From contig JACKHO010000004.1 of the NCBI GenBank assembly GCA_020638955.1, positions 620,001 through 684,000 on the forward strand: a stretch of DNA of 64,000 bases. The letters run 5' to 3'. The position numbers and the translations under genes are program-made. A model generated the notes under the pieces. The model did not search any database. It was not told the DNA's origin and was given only the letters and a program-made list of their open reading frames with translations. Shown here piece by piece: positions 15,548 to 25,423 of this stretch. The stretch comes from Planctomycetaceae bacterium. GTDB lineage: Bacteria; Planctomycetota; Planctomycetia; Planctomycetales; Planctomycetaceae. Positions within the stretch are counted from its first letter, which is position 1. The number at the start of each line of letters is the position of its first letter.

Positions 15548-16567
15548 CTAACGGCCAAACAACTGCGGTAGAGTCACTGCGGTGCGGAACATGGACTCGG
15601 GGGTGCCGAGTTCGATGGAGTAGCGGGGGAGGGACATCCAGTCGGCGGAGTGGGCTTTGCCGATGCCGGCCATGAAGGAGAATCCGAAGCGGTAGCCGGA
15701 TTCTTTGAGCAGTTCTTCCGTCTCGGCGGTGAACGAGTCGTGCTGGCCGACGGGATAGCTGAAGGCCTGGATGGGGCTGCCGAGTTCTGCTTCGATGCGT
15801 TGCTTCGACTGCACGATTTCCTCTCGCTGCTCTGCAACGGGCAGGTTGGCGAGGACGGGATGGGTTACGGTGTGGCCGCCGAACTCCATTCCGCCTGCGT
15901 GCATTTCGCGGACCATGTCCCAGGTCATCCAGACATCGGCGAGTTCGTCGGATGTCGGTAATTCGACCTTGAGCAGCTCGCGCAGTTCCTGACGGAAGGC
16001 GGGGGTTTCTGACCAGGCGAGTTGTTTGTGAATCCCGAGCAGGCGTCTGATGGCTCGCTCGCGGTGTGGTTCGTCAAACGCAATGGCGGCGCCGGTCCAG
16101 CGGTTTTCCGGAATGGTCGAGAGCGGGCTGGTACGGACGGTCCAGGCGAGTTCATCCCACCAGGCGAGCGTGCCGTTATCCAGAAATCCTGTGGTCAGAA
16201 AGAAGACGGCGGAAAGCCCGTACTCCTTGAGAACAGGGTATGCCAATTCGTAGTTGTCGCGGTAACCATCATCGAACGTCAGTAGAACCCCGCGTTTCCG
16301 TTTGCCGGTCAGGATTTCGTCGATTTGGTCGAGTCGAATGACTTCAAACTCGCGTGACAGAAACGCCAATTGAGCGGCGAATTCTTCCTGGGTGGCGGAG
16401 TAGACGCCGTGGTCCGCCAACGGGCTGCTGGGAACACCAATCCGGTGGTAGTTCAGCACTTGCAATCCGCTCCAGGGACGAACGCCGGAGACAATGCGGC
16501 GCATGCCAGACGCGTCGAGGATACGGGCTGCAATTTCACGTTTGCCGGGACGGGATTGAATCATCAT
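15548..16567 (-). CDS. Polysaccharide deacetylase (NodB-homology) protein
   Basis: A 339-residue carbohydrate esterase family 4-type enzyme. Motif 1, LLTFDDGYRDN, supplies the catalytic base and zinc-binding Asp; motif 2, EFGGHTVTHPVL, gives the two zinc-binding His; later AFSYPVGQHDSF carries the conserved Pro/Gly block. Enzymes of this family remove N- or O-acetyl groups from surface polysaccharide or peptidoglycan; planctomycete forms with this N-terminal region (SGLQVLNYHRIG) usually occur in polysaccharide or exosortase clusters, but none is seen here. The ATG at 16567 (a second ATG at 16564) is used; no strong Shine-Dalgarno. It is divergent from the exported HExxH protein. Confidence 0.92.
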   Translation of the reverse strand: MMIQSRPGKREIAARILDASGMRRIVSGVRPWSGLQVLNYHRIGVPSSPLADHGVYSATQEEFAAQLAFLSREFEVIRLDQIDEILTGKRKRGVLLTFDDGYRDNYELAYPVLKEYGLSAVFFLTTGFLDNGTLAWWDELAWTVRTSPLSTIPENRWTGAAIAFDEPHRERAIRRLLGIHKQLAWSETPAFRQELRELLKVELPTSDELADVWMTWDMVREMHAGGMEFGGHTVTHPVLANLPVAEQREEIVQSKQRIEAELGSPIQAFSYPVGQHDSFTAETEELLKESGYRFGFSFMAGIGKAHSADWMSLPRYSIELGTPESMFRTAVTLPQLFGR

Positions 16568-16758
16568 GGGGCCGCGAGGAGTTTTGGAATACGGGGCAAT
16601 TGTAACTCTAGGTGGCAAACGGTCCCCGGTTGTCGACGATTCGTCTTTCGCCGCTGAGGATATCCCGATAGAGTCTTTCCCGGATGAGCGGTTCCAATTG
16701 TGCCGGTCGTAACGTGGTGGATTGGAGTTGCTGAGACGAGGTCATGGAGCCGAAGACT

Positions 16759-16783
16759 CACAGACAGGAATGTCTGTGCCACC
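16759..16783 (+). repeat. GGAA-loop hairpin repeat, copy 2
   Basis: CACAGACA-GGAA-TGTCTGTG followed by CCACC. It lies between the divergent deacetylase and DUF1570-like genes, 46 bp upstream of the chosen start of the latter; the frame of that gene runs through it, which argues against an upstream start. Confidence 0.85.
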
Positions 16784-16828
16784 GGTTTCTCGGCGTCTGG
16801 GGATGTTGAAGTCACGGGAGTACCGAAG

Positions 16829-18370
16829 TTGAACGTCAGATTGCAAGCACTGTTTTGCCTGATGAGTTTGATGGCATTTGCTCCAGGCAGCAGCTTGCAG
16901 GCGCAGAATGCCAAGAGTCTGCAGGTTCTGCATGATCGGTATTTGGCGTCGTCGAAAGACTTCCAGCGCGATATGGAAGTCGTCGCCAAGTTGTGCGAGG
17001 CGGGGAGCTACTTCTCCGATGCCGCATCTGTTCGCGCTCGTGCCGTTCCGGCACTTGAGCAGACTCTCAATATCGACGAACTGCCGGCGCAAGTCTTGTC
17101 GCCCATCTCGCCCGATTTGCCGGACGCTGAACGCCAGTGGCGGGTGAAGTTGCGGAAGGTAGAAACCGACTATGCCGCCGTGCTCTACAAGCTCTCGCGT
17201 GATGCACTGAACCTCGGGCATGTCAGTTTTTCGTTCGAGCTCATTCGAGAAGTCGCGTTTCATGATCCTGACCACAAATTCGCTCGACGGTTGTTGGGGT
17301 TCAAGCAGGTCGGCGACAACTGGACGACTCCGTTTGCGGCAACCATGGAAGCCCGGGGGTATGAGTACCACAAGAAGTTTGGCTGGCTGCCAAAGGCGCA
17401 CGTTGATCGATACGAGAAGGGCGAACGGCTTTATGCCGGGAGCTGGATTTCGATTGAGCGAGAAGAGTCGATCCGGAGTGACTTTAATCATGGCTGGGAA
17501 ATTCAGACCGAGCACTTCCATGTGAAAACGAATCACAGTCTGGAAGTGGGCGTGCAAATTGGTGAGGAGCTTGAGTCGTTTCACAAGTATTTCGTGCGAG
17601 AGTTCGCGGCGTTCTTCAATTCACCGGCTCAGATGAAGCGATTGTTTGATCAAGGGGAAGCCGGAACGGGAATTGGCAAGCGGTTCACGGTTTACTACTT
17701 TCGGAACAAGCAGGATTTCGTCAAGCATCTCATCCGTGAGCAACCCAACATTGCGATTACGAATGGCCTGTACCTTCCAAACAAACGGGTGGCGTGTTTC
17801 TTTCACAATCCCGGACAGGAAGAAGCAAATTTGGAAACCATGTACCACGAGGTCACGCATCAGTTGCTCAGCGAGAGCAATTCGAAAACGTACGACGTGG
17901 GGGTGAAAAGTCACTTCTGGCTGGTCGAGGGGCTGCCCTGTTACATTGAGTCGTACCGCGTGGAAGATGACGTGGTCCAAATTGGTGATCCCCTGCACCC
18001 ACGGTTCTACTGGGCCCGCGAGCGACTGGTGAAAGACAACGAGTTTTATGACTTCGCGTCCTTCACCTCGTTGGGAATGCAGCAGTTCCAACATGCGGGC
18101 GACGTGGCGACGCTGCAGAAGTACTACGCACAAGCTGCGTCCATGACGCACTTCTTCCTGAACTACCAGGATGGTGTATACCGAGACGCGTTACTCACGC
18201 ATTTGTCTGAAATCTATGACCCCATTACCAACGTGAGAAACCGGGCCAAGGGTATGGATGAACTCACCGGAGTGTCGTACGAGGTGCTGCATCAGCAATA
18301 TCGGGAATACCTGACGGCCCTTGTCCCAGCCGAAGGGACGGAAGTCACAACGACGGAAGGCGCCGAGTAG
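16829..18370 (+). CDS. Exported DUF1570-like protein with HExxH motif
   Basis: A 513-residue protein with a signal peptide (LNVRLQALFCLMSLMAF..., cleavage near LQA). In the middle is METMYHEVTHQLLSES, an HExxH zinc-metallopeptidase motif of gluzincin type, followed by a downstream Glu in LVEGLPCYIE, which fits the third zinc ligand. This arrangement matches the planctomycete DUF1570 family. The N-terminal third is helical and TPR-like. The TTG at 16829 is chosen because GGGAG precedes it and because the longer frame would run through the hairpin repeat at 16759. A terminator-like hairpin follows at 18381. The peptidase substrate is unknown. Confidence 0.8.
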   Translation: MNVRLQALFCLMSLMAFAPGSSLQAQNAKSLQVLHDRYLASSKDFQRDMEVVAKLCEAGSYFSDAASVRARAVPALEQTLNIDELPAQVLSPISPDLPDAERQWRVKLRKVETDYAAVLYKLSRDALNLGHVSFSFELIREVAFHDPDHKFARRLLGFKQVGDNWTTPFAATMEARGYEYHKKFGWLPKAHVDRYEKGERLYAGSWISIEREESIRSDFNHGWEIQTEHFHVKTNHSLEVGVQIGEELESFHKYFVREFAAFFNSPAQMKRLFDQGEAGTGIGKRFTVYYFRNKQDFVKHLIREQPNIAITNGLYLPNKRVACFFHNPGQEEANLETMYHEVTHQLLSESNSKTYDVGVKSHFWLVEGLPCYIESYRVEDDVVQIGDPLHPRFYWARERLVKDNEFYDFASFTSLGMQQFQHAGDVATLQKYYAQAASMTHFFLNYQDGVYRDALLTHLSEIYDPITNVRNRAKGMDELTGVSYEVLHQQYREYLTALVPAEGTEVTTTEGAE

Positions 18371-18380
18371 AAACACGAAA

Positions 18381-18409
18381 ACGGACACCAACTTGATGCT
18401 GGTGTCCGT
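18381..18409 (+). terminator. Hairpin terminator between convergent genes
   Basis: Perfect 10-bp stem ACGGACACCA...TGGTGTCCGT with a nine-base loop, ten bases after the stop of the HExxH protein. Only a short T-rich stretch follows. It can serve both the gene on the left and the convergent oxidoreductase on the right. Confidence 0.7.
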
Positions 18410-18478
18410 CGTCGTTTCTGAAATGTTGCTCTCCCCTTATTCCTCATGTCTCAAGAGACGAAGAGCAGTTCACGGAGG

Positions 18479-19936
18479 CTACGTGGCAGAAATCTCGGGC
18501 ACGGTATAAGGAGCCCGGTACTCGCGACTGAGGTACTGGTTGGCGACTTCGGCATGTTCGCCGACAAAGACTTCCTTCTCGGCATCCACGTCGAATGCGG
18601 TGCTGAGTCGAATTTGAGGATCGCTCAGCTTCATGGAGTAAGCACCCACATGTTCCTGCATTTCCTCGAGCAGCGCGCCCCAAATTCCCTGAGGATCATC
18701 AAACGACTCAGCTTGTTGTTGGTCGAAATTCCCTCCGGCCCGAAACGCGATGTTCGCCAGGTTGCACCAGCCAGTGGAGTCGTGCCCCATCGAAACCGGC
18801 GCGTTGAGCATTGAGGGATCGTTTGCACGAACTGCGTCAATGAAGTTCTGCTGATGCAGGCCGTTGCCGCTGTTCCCTTTAAAGGATGCAATTTCCTTAC
18901 CATTCTTATCGAATGCCTTGCCGCCGCCGCGCTGACCTTCGAAGCGACCGCCTTCGCAGTAAGCGATATACCCACTGCCTGGACCAGGATGCTTGGGTGA
19001 TCCTTTCGCGCCAGGACCAGCGGGCAAGTTGCTCAGGCCGATGACCACTGGAATGCTGCCGGTGTCGAAGTACACGAAGTGGACGTTCGGGGTCTCGCCG
19101 GCGTCGTTGTACACAATCCGACCGCCGCCACCGAAAATGCGTTTGGGGAGTGAAACGCTGTCCTGGAACACATTGTTCCGCAGGTCGTCCAGCACGTGGA
19201 CGCCCCAGTTCCCCATTTCGCCGGAGCCGGTATTCCAGTCCCAGTGCCAGTCATATTGCAGTTTGTCGCGGAAAATGGGCTTGTCCTGTGCTGGGCCGAG
19301 CCACAAGTCGTAGTTCACGCTGTCCGGAATGGGGAGCGGGGTCTCGCGTTTGCCAATGGATGGACGAATCCCGTAACGGTTCACGCGGGCTGATACGATG
19401 TCGCCCAGTTCCTTCTTTTCATGCAGAAACTTTTTGATTTCCGCCTGCATAGGATCGGAGCGCTGCTGCGTTCCAATTTGACAGATTTTCTTGTAGCGAG
19501 CGGCTGCATTGACGGTTTGACGCCCTTCCCACTGATTGTGTGAGAGTGGCTTCTCAACGTACACGTGCTTGCCAGCCTGCATTGCCCAAATCGAGGCGAG
19601 ACAGTGCCAGTGATTGCTTGTCGCGACCACAACGGCATCGACGGTATCATCATCGAGCAGGTCGCGCAGGTCGGCGAATCCTTTGGCGTTCGGGAATGTG
19701 CGTTTGGCCGAGTCGAGTCGCTGTTCGTCAGGATCGCACAATGCACCGACATTGACGCCCGACATCTCGCGGAAGACCCGCATGTGCTCACCGGCCCGGC
19801 CACCGCAGCTAATGAAGCCGATGTTGATTTCATCATTCGCCAGCGCGAATGATTTTGACGTTCCCATGGACAAACCGACGCCCGCTCCAAGAGCGGCAGC
19901 GGTCGACAGAAATTGGCGACGTGAAACGTGTGACAT
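18479..19936 (-). CDS. Tat-exported Gfo/Idh/MocA family oxidoreductase
   Basis: A 485-residue protein with a twin-arginine signal (SRRQFLSTAAALGAGVG) followed by a Rossmann domain, INIGFISCGGRAGEHM, and the conserved EKPLSHN block (YVEKPLSHNQWEG) where Lys is the general acid in this family. The second, alpha/beta domain is typical, and insertions near the C-terminus are usual in planctomycete members. It is probably an NAD(P)-dependent sugar or sugar-derivative dehydrogenase acting in the periplasm, with cofactor loaded before Tat export; the substrate is not known. The ATG at 19936 gives the standard Tat signal; CGGAG lies nine bases upstream. The gene is convergent with the HExxH protein and divergent from the esterase at 20188. 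Confidence 0.93.
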   Translation of the reverse strand: MSHVSRRQFLSTAAALGAGVGLSMGTSKSFALANDEINIGFISCGGRAGEHMRVFREMSGVNVGALCDPDEQRLDSAKRTFPNAKGFADLRDLLDDDTVDAVVVATSNHWHCLASIWAMQAGKHVYVEKPLSHNQWEGRQTVNAAARYKKICQIGTQQRSDPMQAEIKKFLHEKKELGDIVSARVNRYGIRPSIGKRETPLPIPDSVNYDLWLGPAQDKPIFRDKLQYDWHWDWNTGSGEMGNWGVHVLDDLRNNVFQDSVSLPKRIFGGGGRIVYNDAGETPNVHFVYFDTGSIPVVIGLSNLPAGPGAKGSPKHPGPGSGYIAYCEGGRFEGQRGGGKAFDKNGKEIASFKGNSGNGLHQQNFIDAVRANDPSMLNAPVSMGHDSTGWCNLANIAFRAGGNFDQQQAESFDDPQGIWGALLEEMQEHVGAYSMKLSDPQIRLSTAFDVDAEKEVFVGEHAEVANQYLSREYRAPYTVPEISAT

Positions 19937-20187
19937 ATTCAAACTCCGGTTGGGCTGGATTTCGATAAATGACGTGATTGACGCAATGGTAGATCAGACC
20001 TGCGCGATTCGCTACTGACGAGCGTTGAGCGTTGCTCACTTCGATAGTGAAGAGGCTTTAATTGTTTTGTTGCACTTTGACAGTCTGTTCCGTGAAGTCA
20101 TCTCACAGTACGCGCAAGTTCGTTGAACCGGTACAGTTTCCATTGTTTCGTCACAATGATTTCCTTCTCCTGTTCATTGGAGCTTCC

Positions 20188-21027
20188 ATGCGTTTCGTTT
20201 GCGCAAACTTGCTGCTCGTTGGTTCACTGAGTCTATTGTTGTCTCATTCGCAGACAGCTCGCGCTGATGACGCGTACAAGACGGACGAGAACATTCTGTA
20301 TCGCACGGGAGATGACCTCACGCCGTACATGCAGGAGCGGTGTCGGCTGGATGTCTACTACCCGACGAATGTCGAGTCGTTTCCGACAGTCGTCTGGTTC
20401 CACGGCGGCGGGATTACCGGTGGAAATAAATCCATTCCAAAGGGATTGCAGGAGAAGGGGATTGCCGTCGTTGCTGTGAATTATCGGCTGCATCCCCAGG
20501 TCGAGGCGCCGGCGTACATTGAAGATGCTGCCGCCGCCGTTGCCTGGACGATTAATAACATCGCGAAGTACGGTGGCTCGCCCAAAAAGGTGTATGTCAG
20601 CGGCCATTCGGCGGGTGGCTACCTCACCAGCATGGTCGGACTCGACAAACAGTGGCTGGCTGAACATGGAGTTGATGCTAACGACATCGCCGGACTCATT
20701 CCCTACAGCGGGCATACCATCACACACTTCACCGTGCGGAAGGAACGTGGCATCGACAAGTTTCAGCCGCAGGTGGATGAGTTCGCACCCCTCTATCATG
20801 TGCGGAAAGACGCGCCGCCGCTGTTGCTCATTACCGGTGATCGTGACGACGAAATGCTGGGACGCTATGAAGAGAATGCCTACCTGTGGCGCATGATGCA
20901 GGAGGTCGAACATCCCGACACGGACCTGTTCGAACTGGAAGGCTATAATCATGGCGGGATGGCTGAACCGGCGCACCCGTTGTTGCTGAAGTTTATTCAG
21001 CGCATTGAAAAGTCACGGAACCAGTAA
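20188..21027 (+). CDS. Secreted alpha/beta-hydrolase (esterase/lipase family)
   Basis: A 279-residue protein with a signal peptide (MRFVCANLLLVGSLSLLLSHS). It shows the hormone-sensitive-lipase-like pattern: WFHGGGITGG oxyanion loop, nucleophile elbow VSGHSAGGYL, then a D-x-D acid region (LLITGDRDDEM) and the His in GYNHGGMAEP. It resembles BD-FAE/carbohydrate-acetyl esterase-type proteins, so the substrate may be acylated polysaccharide; that is inference. Start at the ATG at 20188, with TTGGAG upstream; the frame extends to 20062 without support. It ends 39 bp before the large cytochrome gene on the same strand, so they may be co-transcribed. Confidence 0.9.
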   Translation: MRFVCANLLLVGSLSLLLSHSQTARADDAYKTDENILYRTGDDLTPYMQERCRLDVYYPTNVESFPTVVWFHGGGITGGNKSIPKGLQEKGIAVVAVNYRLHPQVEAPAYIEDAAAAVAWTINNIAKYGGSPKKVYVSGHSAGGYLTSMVGLDKQWLAEHGVDANDIAGLIPYSGHTITHFTVRKERGIDKFQPQVDEFAPLYHVRKDAPPLLLITGDRDDEMLGRYEENAYLWRMMQEVEHPDTDLFELEGYNHGGMAEPAHPLLLKFIQRIEKSRNQ

Positions 21028-21066
21028 GCCTCGTCGCCCGTATTGTCCCCGGTTGGGAGAAATCCA

Positions 21067-24000
21067 TTGTCTCGTTTTATTCTCTGGGCTCACGTTGCAC
21101 TCTTCCTCGCTGTTTTCTCCGCACGACCGTCGGTCGCAGACGAGCAACTCGAACGCAGCATGCTGGCACTGGGGCCGGAGACCATTGCGGCTCAGGCGCA
21201 CTTCCGGGGTGATGCCCGTCGCGGTGCGCTATTGTTTTTCAAGTCGGCAGCAGGTTGTGTGAAATGCCACGGCAGCGGGCCGAACCAGACGCCGTTAGGA
21301 CCCGATCTCACTACCATTACTAAAGAGACGACCGATGCACAAATCGTCGAGTCCATTCTGCAGCCTTCCAAGGTCATCCGAAAGGGATTCGAGACCGTTT
21401 CGGTCGTGACAAACGATGGGAAAATCATCACGGGACTCGTCGCTCGGAAGAACGACAACGAACTCGTCCTGCGTGATGCCGCCAACCTGGAACGCGAAAT
21501 TGTCATTGCGGCTGGTGACATCGAAGAACAGAAAGTCAGTGAACAGTCGATGATGCCGCAGCAACTCGTGGCGTCGCTCTACAGCGAACGCGATATGTAC
21601 GACCTGGTTCGCTATGTCGTGGAAGTCGCCCGGGGCGGCAAGTCGCGGGCCGCGGAACTTCGTCCCTCGCCACAGCAGTTGGTCGTTATTGATGACACAG
21701 AAGATCTGAATCACGCCGGGATTCTACGGTCGCTGGGCGAACGGGATTACAAGGCGGGGCAGCGAATCTTTTTTGGGCACTGCCAGAACTGTCATGGCCG
21801 CGATGGCAATACGCCCACACTTCCCACGGCCCGCGCGTTTGGTCGCCAGCCGCTCAAGTACGGGGCTGATCCGCTCAGCATGCTGAAAACTCTCACACGC
21901 GGTGCGGGACTGATGTCTCCCATGCAACATTTGACGCCGCGTGAACGGTATCAGGTCATTCACTTCATTCGTGAAGAGTTCATGAAGCCGAACAATCCGG
22001 TTTATGAACCCTTGACCGACGCCTATCTCGCAGGACTTCCGAAAGGGAGCAGCGATGGCGAGGGAAGCGAATCCGGCGAACGTGATTACGGACCGGTGCT
22101 CGGCTCGCAACTGGGAAATCAAATCAACAATGTGCTGACGTTTCGATTGCCAGAGAATTTGACCATCAGTTACGACTTGCATCAGATGCGTGTCGCCAGT
22201 GCATGGGAAGGTGGTTTCCTGAACCTTTCTCAGACGCAGCACTACCGCCAGCGGGGCGAGAGGATGCCGCAAATTGATGGCGAGTTGCTTCCTGGTCTGG
22301 GAGTCTGGCAATGGGCCTATGGTGGCAGCTTTGACATTCCCGCCGACGCCAAGCCGCCGCGGGGACCGTTGCCGTCGGAGTTCATGCAGTACCACGGACA
22401 CTATTTGTATGGCAAGCAGGCCATTTTGAGTTACAGCATTGAGGGGCGCAAAGTTTTGGAAACAGTCGCGGCCAAGCGGGTCGAACAAGTCCCGGTCTTC
22501 ACGCACACGCTGCGCATTGAGCCAAGTGATCAGCCGCTGCGTCTCGCGGTTGCGGGGTTGATTGCGTCGGGTGGGCCAGATGGCCTCTACTCGGTGAAGG
22601 GCGATCAGTCTGCTGGAAAGTCCGGTGATGTTGCCGGGCACATGGCGATGATTTCCGGCACGTCACAAGGGAAGCGAGACGAACCTCGAATGGCGAATCG
22701 TGCCTGGGAAACCGTGAAGGGGGAAAAGGCGAAGAAGCTCGACTTGGGAACACCAGACCGGACAACGCTGGTCCGTTTTCGCACCAAAGAATCAGGGACG
22801 CTCATTGCTTCAACGCCGGAACGAGGGGAATGGAAACCGAACGGGAAGTCGTTGTTTGTGCGCGGCGGTCGTTTGGTATTTGATATCGGCTGGGTCGGCG
22901 CCATGACCAGCCGTTCGGTGGTGAACGATGGAGAGTGGCACACCGCTGCGATTGTCGTCACGGAAAAAACGACGCAAATGTTTGTCGATGGCAAACTGGA
23001 GGCAGAACGCGAGGCGTTTCGTCGTCCTGCAGAACCCGGTTTTGTACTCAAGGTTGGTGCGACATCAACCAATTTCGGCGGTGATTACTCTGGCGACGTA
23101 GAAGGAATTCGCATTGTCGACCGAGCCATTACAAACGACGAGCTTGCCAAACTCAAACAGCTTCCCGGTGCTGAGGCCGAGGGTGTCCTCTTCAGTTGGA
23201 CGCCCTCGAATGAGACTCCGAAACCGGCAGCAGAGACTTCAGATCTTGTGCTGGCGGGGGCTGCGGTCAATGGAAATGTCGACGGGCTGACCTGGGAAAT
23301 CGACGACGCGAATCGCATTGTGTTGAACATTCCGGCAGGCAAGGAGCCGCGCGTGTTATCTGTGACTCGATCTGCGGCTCTGGGAGTTTCGCCGGCTACC
23401 ATCGCCAAGACGTTGGCAGCAGCGAAAGCCAATCCCGTTGATTTGGCGACGCGCACATCGGGCGGACCTGTCCGCTGGTCGGATACCTTAGAAGTAGGCG
23501 GACAGCTTGGGGAATCTATCAACGGTTACGCGCTGGATTCTATTCGGGTGCCGTTTGAGAATTCCTGGAATGCTTGGATTCGGACGAGTGCTCTCGACTT
23601 CTTCCCCGACGGTCGGGCCGTGGTCACCACGCATGGGGGGGACGTGTACATTGTCAGCGGTCTTGATAGCGACCTCAGCCATGTCACCTGGAGACGATTT
23701 GTCGCGGGTCTGTTTGAACCGTTCGGCGTGCGGGTCATTGACGGCACAATTTACGTCACATGTCGCGACGGCCTGAAGCGGCTGCACGACTACGACAACA
23801 ACGGCGAGGCCGATTTCATTGAAGCGTTCTGGAACGACGACGACGTCTCCTGCATGTTCCACGCCTACAACTTCGACCTGCAAACCGACTCGAACGGCAA
23901 CTTCTACTTCGCCAAGGCGGGACAGTACACGCAGCACCATCGTCCCGGCAGCATTATGCGAATTCCACCCGAAGGGGGTTACGCAGAGGTCGTCGCGTGG

Positions 24001-24882
24001 GGATTGAGGACGCCCAACGGCATGGGAAAACTGTTCGATGACCGCTTTACCGTCTCAGATAACCAGGGACCGTGGATGCCCGCCGGGAAGATTTCACTCA
24101 TCGAGCCGGGGGGATTCTATGGCAACATGCCCATTAACGACGAACAGAAAGCGTGGCTGACGGAACGGAGCGGCGGACAACTTCCGAAGACGTTCGACGA
24201 ACCCATCATTTGGATGCCCCAAGAACTCGACAACTCGTGTGGCGGACAAATTTGGGTGTCCGATGAACGCTTCGGCCCACTTTCCGGTCGGCTCATTCAT
24301 TCCTCATACGGCAAAGGCTGGTTGTATTACCTCTCGCTGCAGGAAGTTGGCGGCAAAACGCAGGCGTCCATTGTGGCGCTCCCGCATCAGTGGGATGCAG
24401 GTGTCATGCGATTGCGAACAAATCCCCACGACGGTCAGCTCTACGGCACCGGGCTCTCTGGCTGGCAGGGACCGAGAGACGGCAAAGACGGCTGCCTCCA
24501 GCGCCTCCGCTACACCGGCGAACCGGTCCGGATAATTGAAAACGCGAAAGTTGTCAAAGACGGTCTCGAACTCGAATTCAGCTTCGACCTCGATCCCCAG
24601 ACTGTCACAAACCCCGAGCACTGGCAAGGGCAAATGTGGGACTACCTCTGGTCCAGAAACTACGGATCGGACCAGTACTCGGTTCTCGAACCAGGCGAAC
24701 GCAAACGCGACACACTTACCGTGGCCAAAGTGGAACTACTGAGCAAACGCAAAGTCCACCTCGTGCTCCCCGACCTCAAAGTTTGCGACCAGGTCTTCCT
24801 GAAAATGGACCTCCAAGGCACCGACGGCTTTCGCTTTCTGGAAGAGATTTACCTGACGGTGCATGGTGTTCCGGAAGAGTGA
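21067..24882 (+). CDS. Giant exported cytochrome c with LamG-like and propeller modules
   Basis: A 1271-residue protein, chosen start TTG 21067 with GGGAG upstream, giving a signal peptide (LSRFILWAHVALFLAVFSAR). Two haem c sites are visible: CVKCH (Cys64-Cys67-His68) and CQNCH (Cys239-Cys242-His243), each in its own small cytochrome-like domain. Next comes a beta-rich region, then a LamG-like concanavalin-fold module (about 570-700; WHTAAIVVTEKTTQMFVDGKLEAER). The C-terminal 450 residues look like a large beta-propeller (FPDGRAVVTTHGGDVYIV, GLRTPNGMG). This is the PVC-type membrane-bound or periplasmic cytochrome family, thought to take electrons from an unknown sugar or alcohol oxidation. 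It follows the esterase closely. A tandem repeat region lies downstream. Confidence 0.88.
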   Translation: MSRFILWAHVALFLAVFSARPSVADEQLERSMLALGPETIAAQAHFRGDARRGALLFFKSAAGCVKCHGSGPNQTPLGPDLTTITKETTDAQIVESILQPSKVIRKGFETVSVVTNDGKIITGLVARKNDNELVLRDAANLEREIVIAAGDIEEQKVSEQSMMPQQLVASLYSERDMYDLVRYVVEVARGGKSRAAELRPSPQQLVVIDDTEDLNHAGILRSLGERDYKAGQRIFFGHCQNCHGRDGNTPTLPTARAFGRQPLKYGADPLSMLKTLTRGAGLMSPMQHLTPRERYQVIHFIREEFMKPNNPVYEPLTDAYLAGLPKGSSDGEGSESGERDYGPVLGSQLGNQINNVLTFRLPENLTISYDLHQMRVASAWEGGFLNLSQTQHYRQRGERMPQIDGELLPGLGVWQWAYGGSFDIPADAKPPRGPLPSEFMQYHGHYLYGKQAILSYSIEGRKVLETVAAKRVEQVPVFTHTLRIEPSDQPLRLAVAGLIASGGPDGLYSVKGDQSAGKSGDVAGHMAMISGTSQGKRDEPRMANRAWETVKGEKAKKLDLGTPDRTTLVRFRTKESGTLIASTPERGEWKPNGKSLFVRGGRLVFDIGWVGAMTSRSVVNDGEWHTAAIVVTEKTTQMFVDGKLEAEREAFRRPAEPGFVLKVGATSTNFGGDYSGDVEGIRIVDRAITNDELAKLKQLPGAEAEGVLFSWTPSNETPKPAAETSDLVLAGAAVNGNVDGLTWEIDDANRIVLNIPAGKEPRVLSVTRSAALGVSPATIAKTLAAAKANPVDLATRTSGGPVRWSDTLEVGGQLGESINGYALDSIRVPFENSWNAWIRTSALDFFPDGRAVVTTHGGDVYIVSGLDSDLSHVTWRRFVAGLFEPFGVRVIDGTIYVTCRDGLKRLHDYDNNGEADFIEAFWNDDDVSCMFHAYNFDLQTDSNGNFYFAKAGQYTQHHRPGSIMRIPPEGGYAEVVAWGLRTPNGMGKLFDDRFTVSDNQGPWMPAGKISLIEPGGFYGNMPINDEQKAWLTERSGGQLPKTFDEPIIWMPQELDNSCGGQIWVSDERFGPLSGRLIHSSYGKGWLYYLSLQEVGGKTQASIVALPHQWDAGVMRLRTNPHDGQLYGTGLSGWQGPRDGKDGCLQRLRYTGEPVRIIENAKVVKDGLELEFSFDLDPQTVTNPEHWQGQMWDYLWSRNYGSDQYSVLEPGERKRDTLTVAKVELLSKRKVHLVLPDLKVCDQVFLKMDLQGTDGFRFLEEIYLTVHGVPEE

Positions 24883-24960
24883 CTCATTCAGAAAGGGGTG
24901 GCGGGGGCGCCCCGCGCTAGCGGAAGCCCCCGGAAGATGTTGACGGAATTCCGGTGGCTT

Positions 24961-25140
24961 GCCAGCCTCATCCCCTGCGACGAACATAGAACTTCTCTGC
25001 CTGAAACTTTACCGCGAGTTCACTGGGCGCCCCCGCCACCCGTCGGGGGCTTGTCAGCCTCATCCCCCGCGAGGAACACAAAACTTCTTTGTCAAAATTT
25101 GTGCCACGAGTTCACTGGGCGCCCCCGGCACCCGTCCGGC
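24961..25140. repeat. 92-bp tandem duplication
   Basis: Two consecutive copies of a unit that starts GCCAGCCTCATCCCC / GTCAGCCTCATCCCC and ends TTCACTGGGCGCCCCCG; starts are 92 bp apart. Further partial GGCGCCCC/GGGGGC arms lie at 24901-24940. No reading frame in it looks coding. Confidence 0.7.
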
Positions 25141-25236
25141 TGAGCCAGCTCCAAGGACAACGTCCATTACGACCGATTGACAACAGCCACCCCTTATGGA
25201 CGTGGTGACTGATTGGCGGTACGCTTACGCGCAGAC

Positions 25237-25259
25237 GTTCCCAAGCGGAGCTTGGGAAC
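25237..25259. repeat. Intergenic palindrome GTTCCCAAGC...GCTTGGGAAC
   Basis: Perfect 10-bp inverted repeat around a three-base centre. Placed between the cytochrome and PIN genes; no T-run on either side, so not an obvious terminator. It resembles short palindromes seen repeatedly in planctomycete intergenic DNA. Confidence 0.6.
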
Positions 25260-25423
25260 GAGGCAAAGAAAGAACCACCACTTTACCCCGCGCTCACCAC
25301 GAACGCTGGTCCGTCCAGTTTGTCTAGGAATCTGCGACACTCCGTTCGGTACTGGAGTCCCCACTCGGCCAACACAATGGTAACAAAGTACGCTACACCT
25401 AACCGCTCATTCAGGAGGTCGAG

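Larger units (their letters stand above)
24883..25423. other. 541-bp gene-free stretch with repeats
   Basis: Contains the 92-bp tandem repeat, the GC-rich arms before it and the 23-bp palindrome at 25237. The PIN gene's ribosome-binding site AGGAGG is at 25413-25418. I see no gene in it. Confidence 0.7.

Noticed and set aside
21043..21066. TTG at 21043 as start of the giant cytochrome
   Set aside because: Gives a poor signal peptide start; TTG 21067 has GGGAG at proper distance and begins the hydrophobic leader directly.
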